DNA of 64,000 nucleotides from assembly GCF_009870125.1 (NCBI RefSeq), contig NC_046680.1:7874001-7938000 (forward strand), written 5' to 3'. The first letter of the stretch is position 1, and every line of letters starts with the position of its first letter. The notes under the pieces are model-generated. The model searched no databases. It worked only from the letters and a program-made list of their open reading frames with translations, and was not told where the DNA came from. Made by a program: the position numbers and the translations under genes. Shown piece by piece: positions 1 to 13,320 of this stretch. The stretch is from Drosophila pseudoobscura (Eukaryota > Arthropoda > Insecta > Diptera > Drosophilidae).

Positions 1-340
1 CTACTGATATGTGCTTCTGTTTTTGGAGAACATTGTTTGGGGTTCGCTGTTAATTATAATGAAGGAATTGGAGCACACACTTTCTTACTGCGTAATTTTG
101 TGCATCAAATATTCACATAGTTTGCATATTCACCTAGTTGTCTTGACGAACAAAAACTTGATGCCTGCACTGAAAAGTTTTCCACAAAGTGCACAGAGCA
201 AAAACCGTGGACTACTCGCATGACAAGGGATTCATATCCTCTTGACACTTGAATGTGCTGCTCCTTGCCCCCTCTATTCCTATACAGGAAACATCGAATA
301 TTGTATACCCGCACTGTTTTCTGTTTCAATTAAACTTCAA

Positions 341-368
341 AGAGCAACAGCAACAGCAGCAGCAGAGC
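341..368. repeat. CAG/CAA trinucleotide run
   Basis: A short run of caacagcaacagcagcagcag type. It gives a poly-Q reading in one frame but no coding context. Confidence 0.6.
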
Positions 369-1826
369 TCCCACATAAGCTTCAATTTCTTCTACCTTTT
401 AATTAATTTTAAATTGCACAATCAAGTGCAAGACAGACACTAAAACAGAATGGAAATCGAGCCATGGCGGGCGTGGGTGTGCGGGTTGGAAAAATATGAT
501 GAGTTTCTTTTGTGTACAAATATTTTGTATCATTAAAATTTCAAGAGAATTTATATTCTCAATGCGAAAAGGTTTTTATTCTCTCTTTTTTCCGCTTTTC
601 ATAGGCAAAGAAAAACATTGCCTTCAGTGGAGCTCCAATTTTATTTATTTATTTCCGGAAGCGTGCCCTTGAGAATGGGGCTTTCTCTTGGGCTTTCTCC
701 TGGCCATCGCACCACACTCCCCCAAGATACTAATACAGATGCACACACACACACAGACACACCATCGTTGTTCATTAGATTTTGTTGCTCTCCACGCTTT
801 TTGCGGCACTCGCGCGTGTCTGAGCCCTGGCCCAGGAGTTCTTCAAAAGTTTTCATTGCTCCCTCCCATTGCCAGCCACGCCCCTTAAGCGTGTCTTAGG
901 CCATGGGGGCAGTGGTGGCAATGGCAATGGTTTCCTGGTGGCTTTCTTTGACCATTTGGCTGTGCTATGCCTCTAATGAAAACATAATAAAAATTTTGCG
1001 CTTTTCTGCCTTCCCAAGTGGCTGTGAAATTTTTTGATGACTTTGCCAGCTTGTGGGAATCGTGCCTGCCCCTGTCACTGTCGCTGGTTGTACATATACT
1101 TACTAAGCGAACTGTGTTTCTCTCTGCTTTTCGCCCATTTAGTTTAATGTAATTAAGTTCTCTGGTCCGAGAGTGACGGCAAAGTGTGCCTCTCTCAATG
1201 GAAATTGTCTTATGGGGCGATAATTATTTGATGATGTCACAATATATTTTGCATTTTGCAGTAGATCCTGAACAATTGTTCAATTAGCTGAAGGTATTTC
1301 CATAATCTATAGAATATCTCCAGGCACTGTCGAATTTTCATTGCTTTGCATGTTGAAAGTTTTTCCCAGGACAAAGTTTTCAAGTTTCCAGAGTCGCATA
1401 AAATATTTATGGTATTGATTGGTGGGCTGAACACGAGTTTCGAAGTTCGGCCACAATTGATTCCCAGCCTAACAAATCAATCATTTGGACACCGGCCCCT
1501 TACACTCTACTATACATATATATTTCAGCATAGAATCCAGTGCGGCTCCTCCTCCAACCTGCTTCCTGCTTCAGGAGCAGGAGGAGAAGCGCACAGTCAC
1601 TTTGAAACTGACACGGCTACGTTGCACCCACTTTCGTGGCGCAAATCTCATTTCCCTTGTGGCTGCAAAAACCACTGAAAAAAGTACCCCTTCTCCGAGG
1701 CTCTAAAATCCTTTCCTCTTTTTTTGGCGTGTGGTGCTGGGGGATAACCCAATTTGATGGCCACTGCTTCTCCACTGCTCTCTGCTTACGTCACAGCTTC
1801 GCACCTCGCACAACTTGCTTTCTGTG

Positions 1827-1900
1827 TCACACACACACACACACACAAACTCAGGCATATAGCGAAAGAGAGGCACACACACAGAGAGAGAGAGAGAGAG
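1827..1900. repeat. (CA)n followed by (GA)n microsatellite
   Basis: About nine CA units, a short interruption, then CA units running into about ten GA units. This compound dinucleotide microsatellite is typical of fly noncoding DNA. Confidence 0.85.
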
Positions 1901-4900
1901 TCATGGCTCTACAGAGAGTTCTACATTATGGCCAAAAAGTGGACGAAACAAAACAACAAAATTCCATTGGAATGAGGGGCATAAAAAATGGTAACAAAAT
2001 TACATACATCAAAGGTGTTTTTTTTTTTTATTTTACTCTTTTATGAATATACGAGTGTGAGAAGAGTGAGAGAGGGGGGATACGGATGAGAGAGGGGATA
2101 AGCCAGCATGTTGTTTAAGGGTTGCTGCGGGCCCGGTTCCTACTGCTCTTGGCCCCCACGCCGCTGCTGGGGCTGCTGCGGCTGCTGTTGCCGCTGACCA
2201 ATGGACCATGTAATTTTTTGGCAAGCATCCTTTGGAGTTTTTTTTTTTTTGGAAGGGGGAATGAGGCTACTCTGCTGCTGCGGCCTTTGGCCCCTTTTTG
2301 TCTGACGATTGCTTTTCCATGTTACCTTTCCACCCACATGATGAATGTGCGATGGGCTCGTGACCGGGTCCAGCCTCAACTCATCTTTTTTTGGTCAAAT
2401 AAACTTGGCAAATATGCCGCGGCGGCCTTAGTTTGAAGCCAAAGCACGCGCCGATTGACATCATTAAGCTGGGGCCAAAGGGACGCCAAAAGGGGTAGAG
2501 CCACTAAATCATGTTTTGCCCAACAAAAAATATGACAACAAAAAAGTGAATGCACAGCCAAATGAATGGCCCACAAGGGATCCACGGGTAGCAGCACATG
2601 AGTATATTATATAGTACGATAGGAGAATGTAAAGGGTTTTGATTTATGCAAAATAGTTTAATTTCGGGATGCGATAACAAAAGAGTTGACCCGGAAAATG
2701 TACCCATTTAAGGGACACTCGATATAGTTCGATAAAACCGATGCACAATAAAATGGCATATACAAAAAAGACGCTATACATGTACATAAGAATCTCCTTA
2801 TTGTACTGTTTTCGGTTCCCTCTCTCTCTCTCTGACTCTTGACGTGTATATGTAGATCGATGTGCTGTGCCATAATGTTCAAAGTTGGGTTCTTTTATCG
2901 GTTACTCTCCGTTCTTACTGTCACTGAGATCCATGTTCCTAGATTCTGCGACTTCCTCTACTTTGGCTCGAGGATATACCAATGTGAACAGGAGTAGCAA
3001 CCAAAACAATCCATAGCCGGCTCCAGATGCTTAAGTACCTACATCCATTTCTCTGAATAGATCTATAAACAAGGAAGGAGACAGGCCGTAAAGTTGATAA
3101 ACCAAAACCCCAAAGCGTCGCCTGCACACATCGTTTCTGTCTGGTTTCGCACATGTGCTTCCCTACGAAATGTGCTGCTGTTTGCGAGACTTCTCGCCTT
3201 GTTTGCACATGGTTATTGATAGTGCTTCAATCTGAGGAAATAATAAATAAATGAGCCTAACGTCACGGCTCATGTCGTTCGGTTGCCTTCCTACGTCTGC
3301 AACCTCTCCTCCCGACTCTCCTCTCCTCTTCAGTCTTTTCTTCTTTCCCTTAAGTACACGCACATATACTCATATGCATACATATACATATACAGAGGCA
3401 TTCACTCACGAGATTTTCTCCTCCTTCTCCTGCTCCAGCTACTGTTTTTCATTCGCATTTTCTTTGACGCTCCTTCCCTTCAGTTTCTCAATTTCCCACA
3501 GAGCTGCCAACATTTTTCACATCTTTCTCGCTCTCTGTCTTGCTCTCTCTCCCCTTTGTGTGTCCGTGTGTGTTTTGTGTGACGTATACGCAACGTATGG
3601 TACATTTTTTTAAATGGCCGCCAGCACAGTACAGCAGGCCTCCTGCAACTGACAGGACACACTGCCTATGACGACTGCTGCCAGAGGCCAACATTTTCTT
3701 CAGTTATTTAGCGTGCCTCCCAGCGGTCTACCATCCCGCAGCCGCCTCCTTCTACTGCACCTTTTCACAAATAGCAAATTGTTTTTCCTCTGACTCCTCC
3801 CTCGGCTACGCCTATGACTCTGCCTATATGTAGCATTTGTATGTACATATATGTATAAATGTACATACATATATCCCCTCTGACATCTCAATTGGTAGAC
3901 ACTGCAGTGCAGTTTGTATCGGGGCTTACAAGTTTTCTTATTGCAATGGAAATTAACATTTTTCCACTGCAATATACACCCTTACATTCGCACAGGGAAC
4001 AGGAAACAGGAAGCAAGAAGAGGCACAAATTTCCTCACATATGAGGGACATGCGAGGCTTCCCGCACTTGTGAAATATTTCATTGACATTGCGTATACGC
4101 CCTGACGTCCGTCCGTGCTGTCATTAAGTAATCTGTTTGACTCGATGCTTCTGCGTGGCTCTGCTCTCTGCTTTTGGCGGTTCCACCTGCCCGTAAAATG
4201 CATTAATCAACTGTCTGGCAATTTACTCCACACAAAAACACACACACACACACAAAGATACAAATTAAGAGCCGTCGAAAAATGCCAGCAGCCATGTAGG
4301 CACACATCCACACATCCACATCAGAGTTATGTTATATGCGGAACCGTTCCAATATATGTGTACATATAATACTTTATACGAATTTGTATGTATCTGTAGT
4401 ATAATTTCATGACGTTCTTTATGTACAACGTTTTAAGAGTTCGAAATTGAGAACTGAAAGAAGCCAAAGGTTATATATGCAATTTATCTTTCCCATGAAC
4501 TGAAATGCTGGATCGAAAGGGCAGGGGCCACCGGCTATTATTAGGGCACTGTATTAAATTACTTAGGAGTCTTTTGCCAGAAGCCAGATTTTTGCTTCTT
4601 TGAATTTCAAGGCAAAATGCTTATTAACTCGTGTGGGTGTTTGCTTTTAAAGCATTTCCGTTTGGCTCCATTTCATCTTTGACTCTTTGACAGTTGGAAA
4701 AGCATTGAATCGTGTGGAAACTCTGGCAAAACATGAACATATAACCATGAGACGACACTCTGCTGGTAAAAACGGGACAATTTTTTGACATTTTAATATT
4801 TGCAACCTTTTAAATATTCCAGACATATGTAATGCCTCAGTGTACCCATCCAACCCCATTCCGATCCCAAGCTCGGCTCAGCTCTCTCCCACGCTGCCGT

Positions 4901-5150
4901 CTACCCCACTTAGCTGTGGCTGTCATTGCTTTTAAAAAGTTTATGACACTTTTCCGTTTTTTGGCATTTTCATGCGTACACTCGAATTCACATACATACA
5001 TATGTATGTATGAATATGTAGATAGTATATTACAAAACGCATATCGGGGGCGTCAGAGGCATCAGTGTTTGAGTTGAAGTTTGGAGTAAGGTCAAGTTTT
5101 TGGGGATCTTTCATTCTATATTTATCTGCACTGCCTGCCAATCACAGTCA

Positions 5151-5175
5151 TGTGTATGTGTGCGTGTGTGTGTGC
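5151..5175. repeat. (TG)n microsatellite
   Basis: Alternating TG units with a single GC interruption. Confidence 0.75.
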
Positions 5176-5720
5176 CGGATTGGCTATCTCTCGTTGGCTT
5201 TTAAGGTTATTTTCTATTCCATTCCAGCTGCTGCTGCCGCTGCTGCTGCTGCTACTTTTATGCTTTCTCCCACTTCATTGACGGTGTCGAAGTCGATGTC
5301 GTTGCCGTCGCATTGCACATAAAACATTTTTATTGCTCATTTAGATATTTATGCGCAGTTTTATTATAATGAAAATTGTGCGTATGCGTGCGGTTTTTAT
5401 TGTGATTGCATTGAGGCCAAGAGCGCAGAGAGAAGGAGAGACCGCACACACACACACATAGCACAGTGTAATGTGCGTCACAGTTGGAGAGTTAGAGAAG
5501 CAGAGTGATAGAGAAAAAGAGATAGATAAAGAGAGAGTTGTGTTCTTTATCTACATCTGTTCTGCCGAGTGTTTGTTCAAAATTTCAACTGCACGTTTTT
5601 TGATTTGCCATCTCTTCCTTCCTCGCCCTCTCTCTTTCGGTTTCGCGGGGGGCTCAATTTAACGCAGCTTTTGCTTTTGCATTTTATGCGTTTTCCTTTT
5701 TTTACGAGCCTCACGTCGAC

Positions 5721-5752
5721 CACAAACACACAAACACACACACACACACATG
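5721..5752. repeat. (CA)n microsatellite
   Basis: Imperfect then perfect CA units (cacaaacacacaaacacaca followed by more CA). Confidence 0.8.
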
Positions 5753-6273
5753 GACACATGGGGCAAACAAATTCAAATGGCAAATGTCGCAAACGGAGTC
5801 GCGATCCAAGCTGATAAGTGCCCGCAAAAAGAGGCAACAAAATTGTTTTGTTGTTGCATTGCTTTCCAAAACGGAAGTTGGGGCTCCATTTAATTGGAAT
5901 ATTTATGTGTGTGTGAGAGAGAATTAATGACCCAAACGAGCCTTGGAATACTGTCATTAATTAATGTGGCTGGCAAATAACTTTTGCCCTGGGATATTTA
6001 TTGATGGGTTTTCTTGCAGTTCAAGTTTTATGATATGTGCGTGGTTTTGCACGCCATTCAATTAAATTATCCAATTGTTTATCAGCTAAAAGGCAATGCA
6101 AACACACCGAATCCTACTCTTACACATTTCCATGTCCATGTACTCCACTATACAGATCCCTACGGCAGACAACCAACAATAATAATTATATATCAATTAA
6201 AGGCGTATTTACATATTGCCTTTTGTCACAATGCAGATACACAGATATATGTAAATCCAATCCATATCCGCAT

Positions 6274-6303
6274 GTTTGTGTGTGTGTGTGTGTGTGTGTT
6301 TGT
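6274..6303. repeat. (TG)n microsatellite
   Basis: About twelve consecutive TG units, one of the longest dinucleotide runs in the window. Confidence 0.85.
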
Positions 6304-6416
6304 GGGTGTGTTGTGGTTCCCTTGGGTCGCATGAAAGCAATTTCAAACAATTCGAAAACTGATTGACGGGCAAACTATCGTTGACACTCACCTCAAAGCC
6401 TCGCTCTCCGCCTTCT

Positions 6417-6456
6417 CTGGCTCTGGCTCTGGCTGTGGCTCAGCCTCAGCCTCAGC
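6417..6456. repeat. Hexanucleotide-type repeats (GGCTCT / CAGCCT)
   Basis: Three to four units of ggctct followed by three of cagcct. Both hexamers retain an open frame, but no gene context was found. Confidence 0.6.
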
Positions 6457-9400
6457 CACGGCCTCGTTCTCTCGGCCCTTTCCACTCAAATCCCAGAAAC
6501 GATAGTGATTCCCATTTGAGGACATGCCTGTGCATGTCTCTTGGCATGCCTGTGCCTGTGCCAGTGCCAGTGCCTGCCGAAAGACAAGATTGAGCAAATA
6601 TTGCGGTAAGTTCAATTTCCACATCCACGAAACTCAGTGCATGGTGGTGAACGGTTGCAGAATGCAGAATTCAGTTGCGAATTTAGTCTAAACTGTGTTT
6701 GAGGAACCGCAAAGCCTCGCCACACAAGAATTCCCATGTGTAACTAAAATTATGAATTATATTTGACGGATACCTTCAGAGAGAGAGAGAAACCCTAGAG
6801 ACTCCTAATTAAGGGGAAAAACAGAAAATATAATCTCCTTTTGAGGAATTTCTGTGCTCAAGCGGAATTCATATTTTAAAAGTATAAGTTAACTTCTCTT
6901 AGATATGTTTAAATTGGTTTGAAATTCAGATTATTTATGGTCTATGTATATGTATGTACATATGTACATCTAATGTATATCTAATGAGCAGAGCTTTATA
7001 AACTTTCTGGCGGAATAAGCGCTTTTTATAGCTATGCACTCATGTATAGCATATACAAAGTTTAGATTCAGTGTTACAAATTTCCAGGAAAACCTATTAG
7101 CGGGTTTCCCCCGTTCCATATACGTACGTACTGTCTGTGTGTATCTACGCGGGTGTAGTCTGTGGCACGCATATTTGACCACGTTCTATCATCGACATCT
7201 GGAGTCATCTCTGTAGATCTGTGGCCCAATCATTTGATGCCAATTTCATCTCCAGCACACACAACATGCACACAGAGCTCAATGCAATATTTCCCCTCAT
7301 TCTGGGGGGCTCTAACCAATCTCTGGCCACTGCCACGCACTGCCTACACACATATTTCGGTCCATTAGGCTCGTCTGTGGGTCTGTTGGCCAACGAGTCC
7401 CCCATGAGTCTTGGTGTCGCTTGTTTCGCTCCTTTCGGCTAATGCGGCCGCTGGGCAGTCAACTGTTTTGCTTCTGTCTTTCTCTCTCTCTGTGCATCTC
7501 TTTCTCTTTCTAGAATGTAGTTAGTTCTGTTGATTCTGCCCTTTGGCTAACAACAGAATGTTGTTTACTTTGCATATTAAAACCAAATGAGAATACAGAC
7601 GCAGGGTCCCAACACAAGAACGAAAGGAGTGCCGTTTTGAAGTTCGAAACTATTGATACACTTTCCAAAGATAGAATAAATATCTTTGAAATTTCATAGA
7701 ATGTGTGGGAGATGTGTAGAACAGAGGTTAGGAGAGATACAATATCAGATCTGACATGTGTCATTTCGCTTATTGTACAGCGAATCAATAACTTAGATGG
7801 AACTGGGGTATACAGAATCAAATAGTTTCCTTCATTAATCTTGAATAAATACACTTTATATCCTCTAATATCGTAGATGCTTCATTTCCTGTTCAAAGTC
7901 CAAGTACCCTCCTCTGGAAGGGTACCACAACAGGGCATTGTTGTGATCTCTGAAACGGAGGAGAGCATGCAGCGGCATGGAGAGGCATGGAATGGACGCT
8001 GGGTCTGTAAAAGGGGTGGCACTTATAAGGCTACTTTTTCATTTTGTGACGCCTCCTCCCCCCCCCTCCCACTTAAACTTTAATTAATTATATACAGTTT
8101 GTTTGTGAAATTAAAAATTGTTGACTTTCACAGAATCGCAAAATGATGACGAGGACGATGGTGGATGATGGAGCCCTCGCCCGAATGGAAGGTGGGTTGC
8201 CTTTGTGCCTGTAGTGGTAGAGAGAGCTTTAATTAGGGAGCCAAAAGCCTATACAGTAGGAATCGAAGGACGATCTGATGAGTGAGTCGAGCGGGAGGAG
8301 GGCGGAAGAGTGGGAAATGCTGTTACTGTTCCGTAAGAGGCTTAAAGTTCGCAAAATGGAAGGTAAAATGTGTTGGCAAAATGTGAAAATGCTTTCGAGT
8401 GTGACGTCCAATAAGAATTAGTGGCCAGCATCCTCCTCCAGAAGGATGCGGCAGGCTGTCCTGTCGTGTATTGCCGATTTTTCGACTTTTTTTTTGCTTT
8501 ATTTTTGTTGGGCCGTTAGTGCCATTGATTGACAGGCAAAATGCGGACACGTTGTCAGGTCGCAGGCAGCAGGACCCAGGCTGGTAACGACATGAAGCAA
8601 GTATTTTTCGGTATGCAGGCCGCCCACGGGCTCCATGGCTCCACATCCTTCATGCACGCTAATTGAAGCACGTCGTTACAACCACAGAGGCAGTGGCAAA
8701 GGCAGTGGAAGTGGACGTAGAATCAGTGGCATGGGAACAGTGGTAGTGGCAGGGGCGGTGGCAGTAGAAGACTCTGTCGAAGAAATGCACTTAATTGGAC
8801 TCCTACGAAGGGCTGCAGTAGCACCTACGGACTACCGAAGTGCGTACCGATACCTTCTCCAACGATTAATTAGTGGCCCCAGCGAAGAGCTACGCTCTGG
8901 CCGCTTGAGGAGAGATATCTCCAGAGAGGTAATTGACCTTCCATCTTACCGCTGAAGTTCGACCCCAACGCCCACTTTAAAGCCTTTTAACCAATCTTCC
9001 TGTCAATTTTCTTGTTTAATAGCGTGGAAAAATCCGCCCATGGTGGCTTTTCCCCCATTTCTTGTCAAATTTAAGCGTAAAATTTCGCTACATGATTCTG
9101 ATATTTCGACAGGTGTTGCTTTTCATAAGACAACCCCTTTCCTTGTTTTCCCGTAAGAGTTCCTCTGAACTTGTGTGGTGGAATGTCATTTAATGGTGCT
9201 CCCAGGTGGTAGCACCAAAGTATTCTCCATCCTCCGTCCACGCTATATCCTTCAAGCATTCCCGTGGTTGTTTTTCCATGGTATCTCGACTCTTCCTCGC
9301 TTCGTCTTACGCATAATTAGCGTCGGCGAAAGTAAACTTCTTAAGCTGCAGTTAAAAGCCATAAAACTTATGCGCATCGCTGGCTGTCATGTTAAATTCA

Positions 9401-9516
9401 TAATTTCAATTTGAAATTGTTATTACAGCCGCCCATTCCCCATTCCTTGGCCCCCCCTCTCCACCTCTGTGGGGACGTTCTTCTCACGTTCTTCCTTGAT
9501 TATTATTATTGACAGT

Positions 9517-9551
9517 CGCCGCTGCCGCTGCCGCCGCCGCCGCCGCTGCCG
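9517..9551. repeat. (CCG/GCT)n trinucleotide run
   Basis: About eleven GC-rich triplets (gccgctgccgctgccgccgcc and on) in otherwise AT-rich DNA. There is no coding support. Confidence 0.7.
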
Positions 9552-9823
9552 TCTCCGTGGCAGTCAGTCGCTGAGGCTGCTGATGTGGCCGTTGTTTTAG
9601 TTCTGTCTATCGCATACTCCCTGGCTCTCATTTTAGTCTCATAAATATGCAAATTAATCATTTGCGGAAATTTACATATTTAATAAGTTGCTTTAATTAA
9701 ATGTTCACGCACGCATGCCTTGCAATCTTGCCCCCGAGAATCGGATGGAAATCAGTGGAATATCCTTTTATTCCACATTAATGACAACTCGCGTTAATTG
9801 TGCTTCGCTGCAGTTATATCTTC

Positions 9824-9845
9824 TACACACACACACACACACACG
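9824..9845. repeat. (CA)n microsatellite
   Basis: About ten CA units. Confidence 0.8.
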
Positions 9846-10037
9846 CCAGTTAGATCCCTTCTGCATCCTGTTCGACGAAAAGGAAAAGGCAAAGGAAAGT
9901 CGGGGAAAAGGGGAAACTTTTGGCTGGCAACTGTTTCGCGTATCTTAGGACACAGTCACGTTCTCATTCAACAGACAACACAGGCTTCAGAAACGGCAAA
10001 AAGAAAATCTTTTTTGTGTTCAACGAGAGAAATTTCC

Positions 10038-10090
10038 AAAAAAAAATAAAGAGAAAGAAAAAGAGAAAGAAAAGAGAAAATAAGCAAAGA
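10038..10090. repeat. A/G homopurine tract
   Basis: About 50 nt of almost uninterrupted A and G on the plus strand (aaagagaaagaaaa type). Confidence 0.7.
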
Positions 10091-10373
10091 AAAACGAGGC
10101 AAAAATTTATATTATATGCAAACTGTGAGGCGCAGCGTACATAAATTAACATTTTTATGCCCCGCTGCAATGGAGCAGAAAGGAGAGGATGGAGAGGATA
10201 GAGAGGATGTTTCGGCGGCCCAACCCAGGAGTAGTAGCATCCACAGAGCACCCGTTGGAGATGGGTATTTTTTCTAATGCCCGCATTATTTACGAGGCAA
10301 CGTCCAGCCCGCCAACCGCCTCCCGCCCCCACTGTCCACGTCCCAAGCTGAGCACCCGGCCCATTCACCATTT

Positions 10374-10440
10374 CTTCATTTCATTTCATTTCATTTCGTT
10401 TCCATTTTCATTTCCCATTTCGTTTCGTTTCATTTCGCCT
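10374..10440. repeat. (TTCAT/TTCGT)n pentanucleotide array
   Basis: About ten units of ttcat or ttcgt with drift, making a pyrimidine-rich minisatellite. Confidence 0.75.
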
Positions 10441-11999
10441 CGTCGCATTCTTTGGCATTTTCCTTTGACGCCACAAATAATTTTAATTGGTTTTCCCCTT
10501 AAGGGGAGCCCCCCTCACTCGCACACAGATGGTAATGACTTCTTATCTATATAGAGTGTATGCCACAGTGCGTGGCAGAATCATAAGACCAGAAAGAAAG
10601 GTCCAATCGCAATCCAAACTTTTCAACGTATCGATTGGGGAATACTTAAGCTCTTCGAACTTTTGTGTGTCCTTTTCCACACAGATAGAACCAACATTTG
10701 CTCAAAAGATACATATGCAAAACTTGGGACAGCTCTTTGGGCTCTTAGCTTTCGTGTGGATATAGTACACTATACATTATATTTTCATCTTCCAAGAGCT
10801 TCCCTTTCCAGTTTTATCTTAGAAACACACAGACCTCCTATCTAAGCTCTCAACACACACTTATTCCTATTATATGGCACTGTGTCTTAATTTTCTTCCT
10901 TCATCCAGATATATGCAACATTTTTTATTTATTCATTATATTAAAAGCACTGTAGCTTTATCAGCCCACAAAGGCTACAAGAATAGACACATTCATCATC
11001 CCAGTTGTTGTTCGACCATGCAACCCCTTTATGCATTTTGTTAAAGTTGCCCCTGTATCTCCAAGTGTTTGTTTTAGCCACAATTGCAATTTGATTTGAA
11101 TAAAATTTGCATAAATTTGTGTGCGAGTATGGACATTATTTCATGTGTGTGTGTGTGTGCGTGTAACTCCTGGCAGGAAACTTGCCACATTTGGCTCTAC
11201 CACAATTCCATGAATGAAATGATTGGACAACTGGGGTATTTGGGTTTCTGGGTTTTGGGCACGAAAATGCATTATATAATTAGCAAAAGTTGCAGGTAAA
11301 CCTAAATTTATCATATATAATAGTAGTAACAGGATACTCTTACCTTTTCGCCTACAATTAACAAGTATTTCCCAGCTGTTTCTTTGCCTTAGTTTTCACT
11401 TGTGCTTTCCTTTCTTAGCTCTTTCTTTCTTAATCTTCTGCTCTTTCTCTTGGTTTAGTTAACCATTGTTTTTTAACTGTTGTTTTTGCTTACACACACA
11501 AACACACACACACATACACGTACACTTTCACAGATTCGGAGACACTCGCGCAACACGAGCACAGATACAGGCGGCTTCGGTGGCTGCGGCTGCTGCGGCG
11601 GGGACGTGCGTCAAACGTTTGGGGCACATATTTCGGATGGAGAATTCATTAGGCATGCGGGAATTTTAATTTCACTTGCTCACACACACGCACATAGTAT
11701 GTGGCGACATATTTCTCAAGCATTTTTGCAACGGAATCGAGGCGACGGATGTGGGATGTGGGTTTCTCCTGCTGCTGGCGATGCTGTTGCTGTTGCTGTT
11801 GCTCCTTGTCCTGCTCCTGTTTCTGTTCCTGCGAGTCCTAGACATGCTTTTCGGTTTGTTTTTTTGGCGGCTCTGGCGTTGCTTTTCAATTTTCGTGTGG
11901 CGTTGACCTTGCCGCCCAAGTGGAAATAACTATGCCACACACGGCACACACACCACCCACCTCCACACACACGCACACACACGCTACTCACACAGTGAG

Positions 12000-13320
12000 G
12001 CTGAGCGCACGTTGACAGCTGTCAAAAATTGCGTGGAAAGGCTGGAGATTTTTTCAGCATTTTACAGCCTGCTGGTGGCAAGGAGGAGGAGGCGGTACAA
12101 CACCGCGGCAGGACAGCAGGACCGTTGCCGGGGCCGGGGCCGACAGGAGCAGTACGACAATATAGGCCTCCAGAATTTCCATAACGCTCGAGGGGCGGTG
12201 AGGGGAGGGCGACTGGCAGCGGAGCTGAGCAGAGCCCTACGCGTTTAATGTTCAAGTCAAGTGCGAAGCTTATGCGCCCCGACACGTGCGCGTGAGTGCG
12301 TCGTCGTGTCGTCTCCAGCGGGGGTAGGACATTGAGCTGGGGGCTCAGGGTTGTTCCTTCTCTTTCTCGCCCGCACTCGGTGTTTTATTATTTCGTTCTT
12401 TCTATCCTCTTTGTGTGATGCTTTTCCCCCCTGCAAACACCACGAGATTCCTTCCTTTTGTTCTACTCCGCTCCGCCGCTGCGATGACAAATTTTTCGTT
12501 GTCTGTGTACAACAAAACAAAAAAAAAGGAGAAGGAAAACACGAGAGGAGAGTAGAGTGTAGAGGAGAGAATAGAATAGAAAAGAAGAGTTTGGTGGATA
12601 GAAGAGGAGAGGATGAGCGCTTTCCAGTTTTTTAACGGCCGCCGATATGATTTCTCACTTTCGTTTTCCTTTCGCTCTTTTGTACCGTTGCTGGAGGTAT
12701 TTTTTTTTCGTTAGGATGTGTGGTTTCAAGAACTTTTTTTTATCGTTTGTCTGTTGTTCTCCGTGCTCTCCTTTTCTGTACCGCTCCGCTCAGTCGTTGT
12801 TGTTGCTTTGGTGTCGTCCCGTTTGCATAATAAATGTAAGCCGTTTGCGTTTTTCGCATCGGCGTCCGCGATGGATGCCACCGACCCGCATCCGTGTCGG
12901 CCTAAAACACACGTGGCAGAGGGGAGTTTCGATATTTCTGCGGATGCTGCTAATGCACGGTCCAGCCAGCCAGCCTATTCCGGCCAACAGCTGCTCACCA
13001 GCCGAAAATCCGGGCTGTGCGATTTGAAAATGTACCGAATTTTAAGTTTTCCACCCGAATTACCGATTGCGGTGCGTTGTTCGAACCCGAGATTCCGAAT
13101 TCCGGATTCCGTCAGCTCGTCTCTCGCGCAATTCACTTGTTCATCGCACGGGACCACTTTTCCTACTCTCAGCCGCTTTTCATTTGGATTTTCCACCCGC
13201 AAGTTTATTCGAAGAGTCTGTGCAAAATCACTCAAAGCATCCCAACCAACGCCAGCCAGCAGCCGACGCGGCGCACAGTGGCGAATTCCGCCGTTTCAGC
13301 TTGCTAAATTAATAACTTCT
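12000..13320. other. GC-richer block, possibly an unassigned leader exon
   Basis: The base composition rises and codon-like open frames appear (for example 201 codons open on plus at 12,718-13,323), but none of the translations is recognisable or bounded by convincing splice sites. Read on the minus strand, the block has the A/C-rich, stop-poor look of Drosophila 5' leaders. It ends abruptly at about 13,320, where AT-rich DNA begins. No product is proposed. Confidence 0.25.

Larger units (their letters stand above)
1..12000. other. Long noncoding stretch, no gene supported
   Basis: I find no open reading frame here with a recognisable protein, splice-compatible neighbours or coding-like codon use. 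The short ORFs are composed of microsatellite translations and low-complexity runs. The sequence is moderately AT-rich with many pyrimidine tracts and CA/TG, GA/TC and trinucleotide repeats. The stretch could be intergenic or a long 5' intron of a gene lying outside the window. Confidence 0.6.

Noticed and set aside
8635-8955. 106-codon plus-strand open frame (RYNHRGSGKGSGSGRR...)
   Set aside because: The Gly/Ser part comes from a ggcagtggcagtgg repeat. No signal peptide or known neuropeptide motif, and no neighbouring exons.
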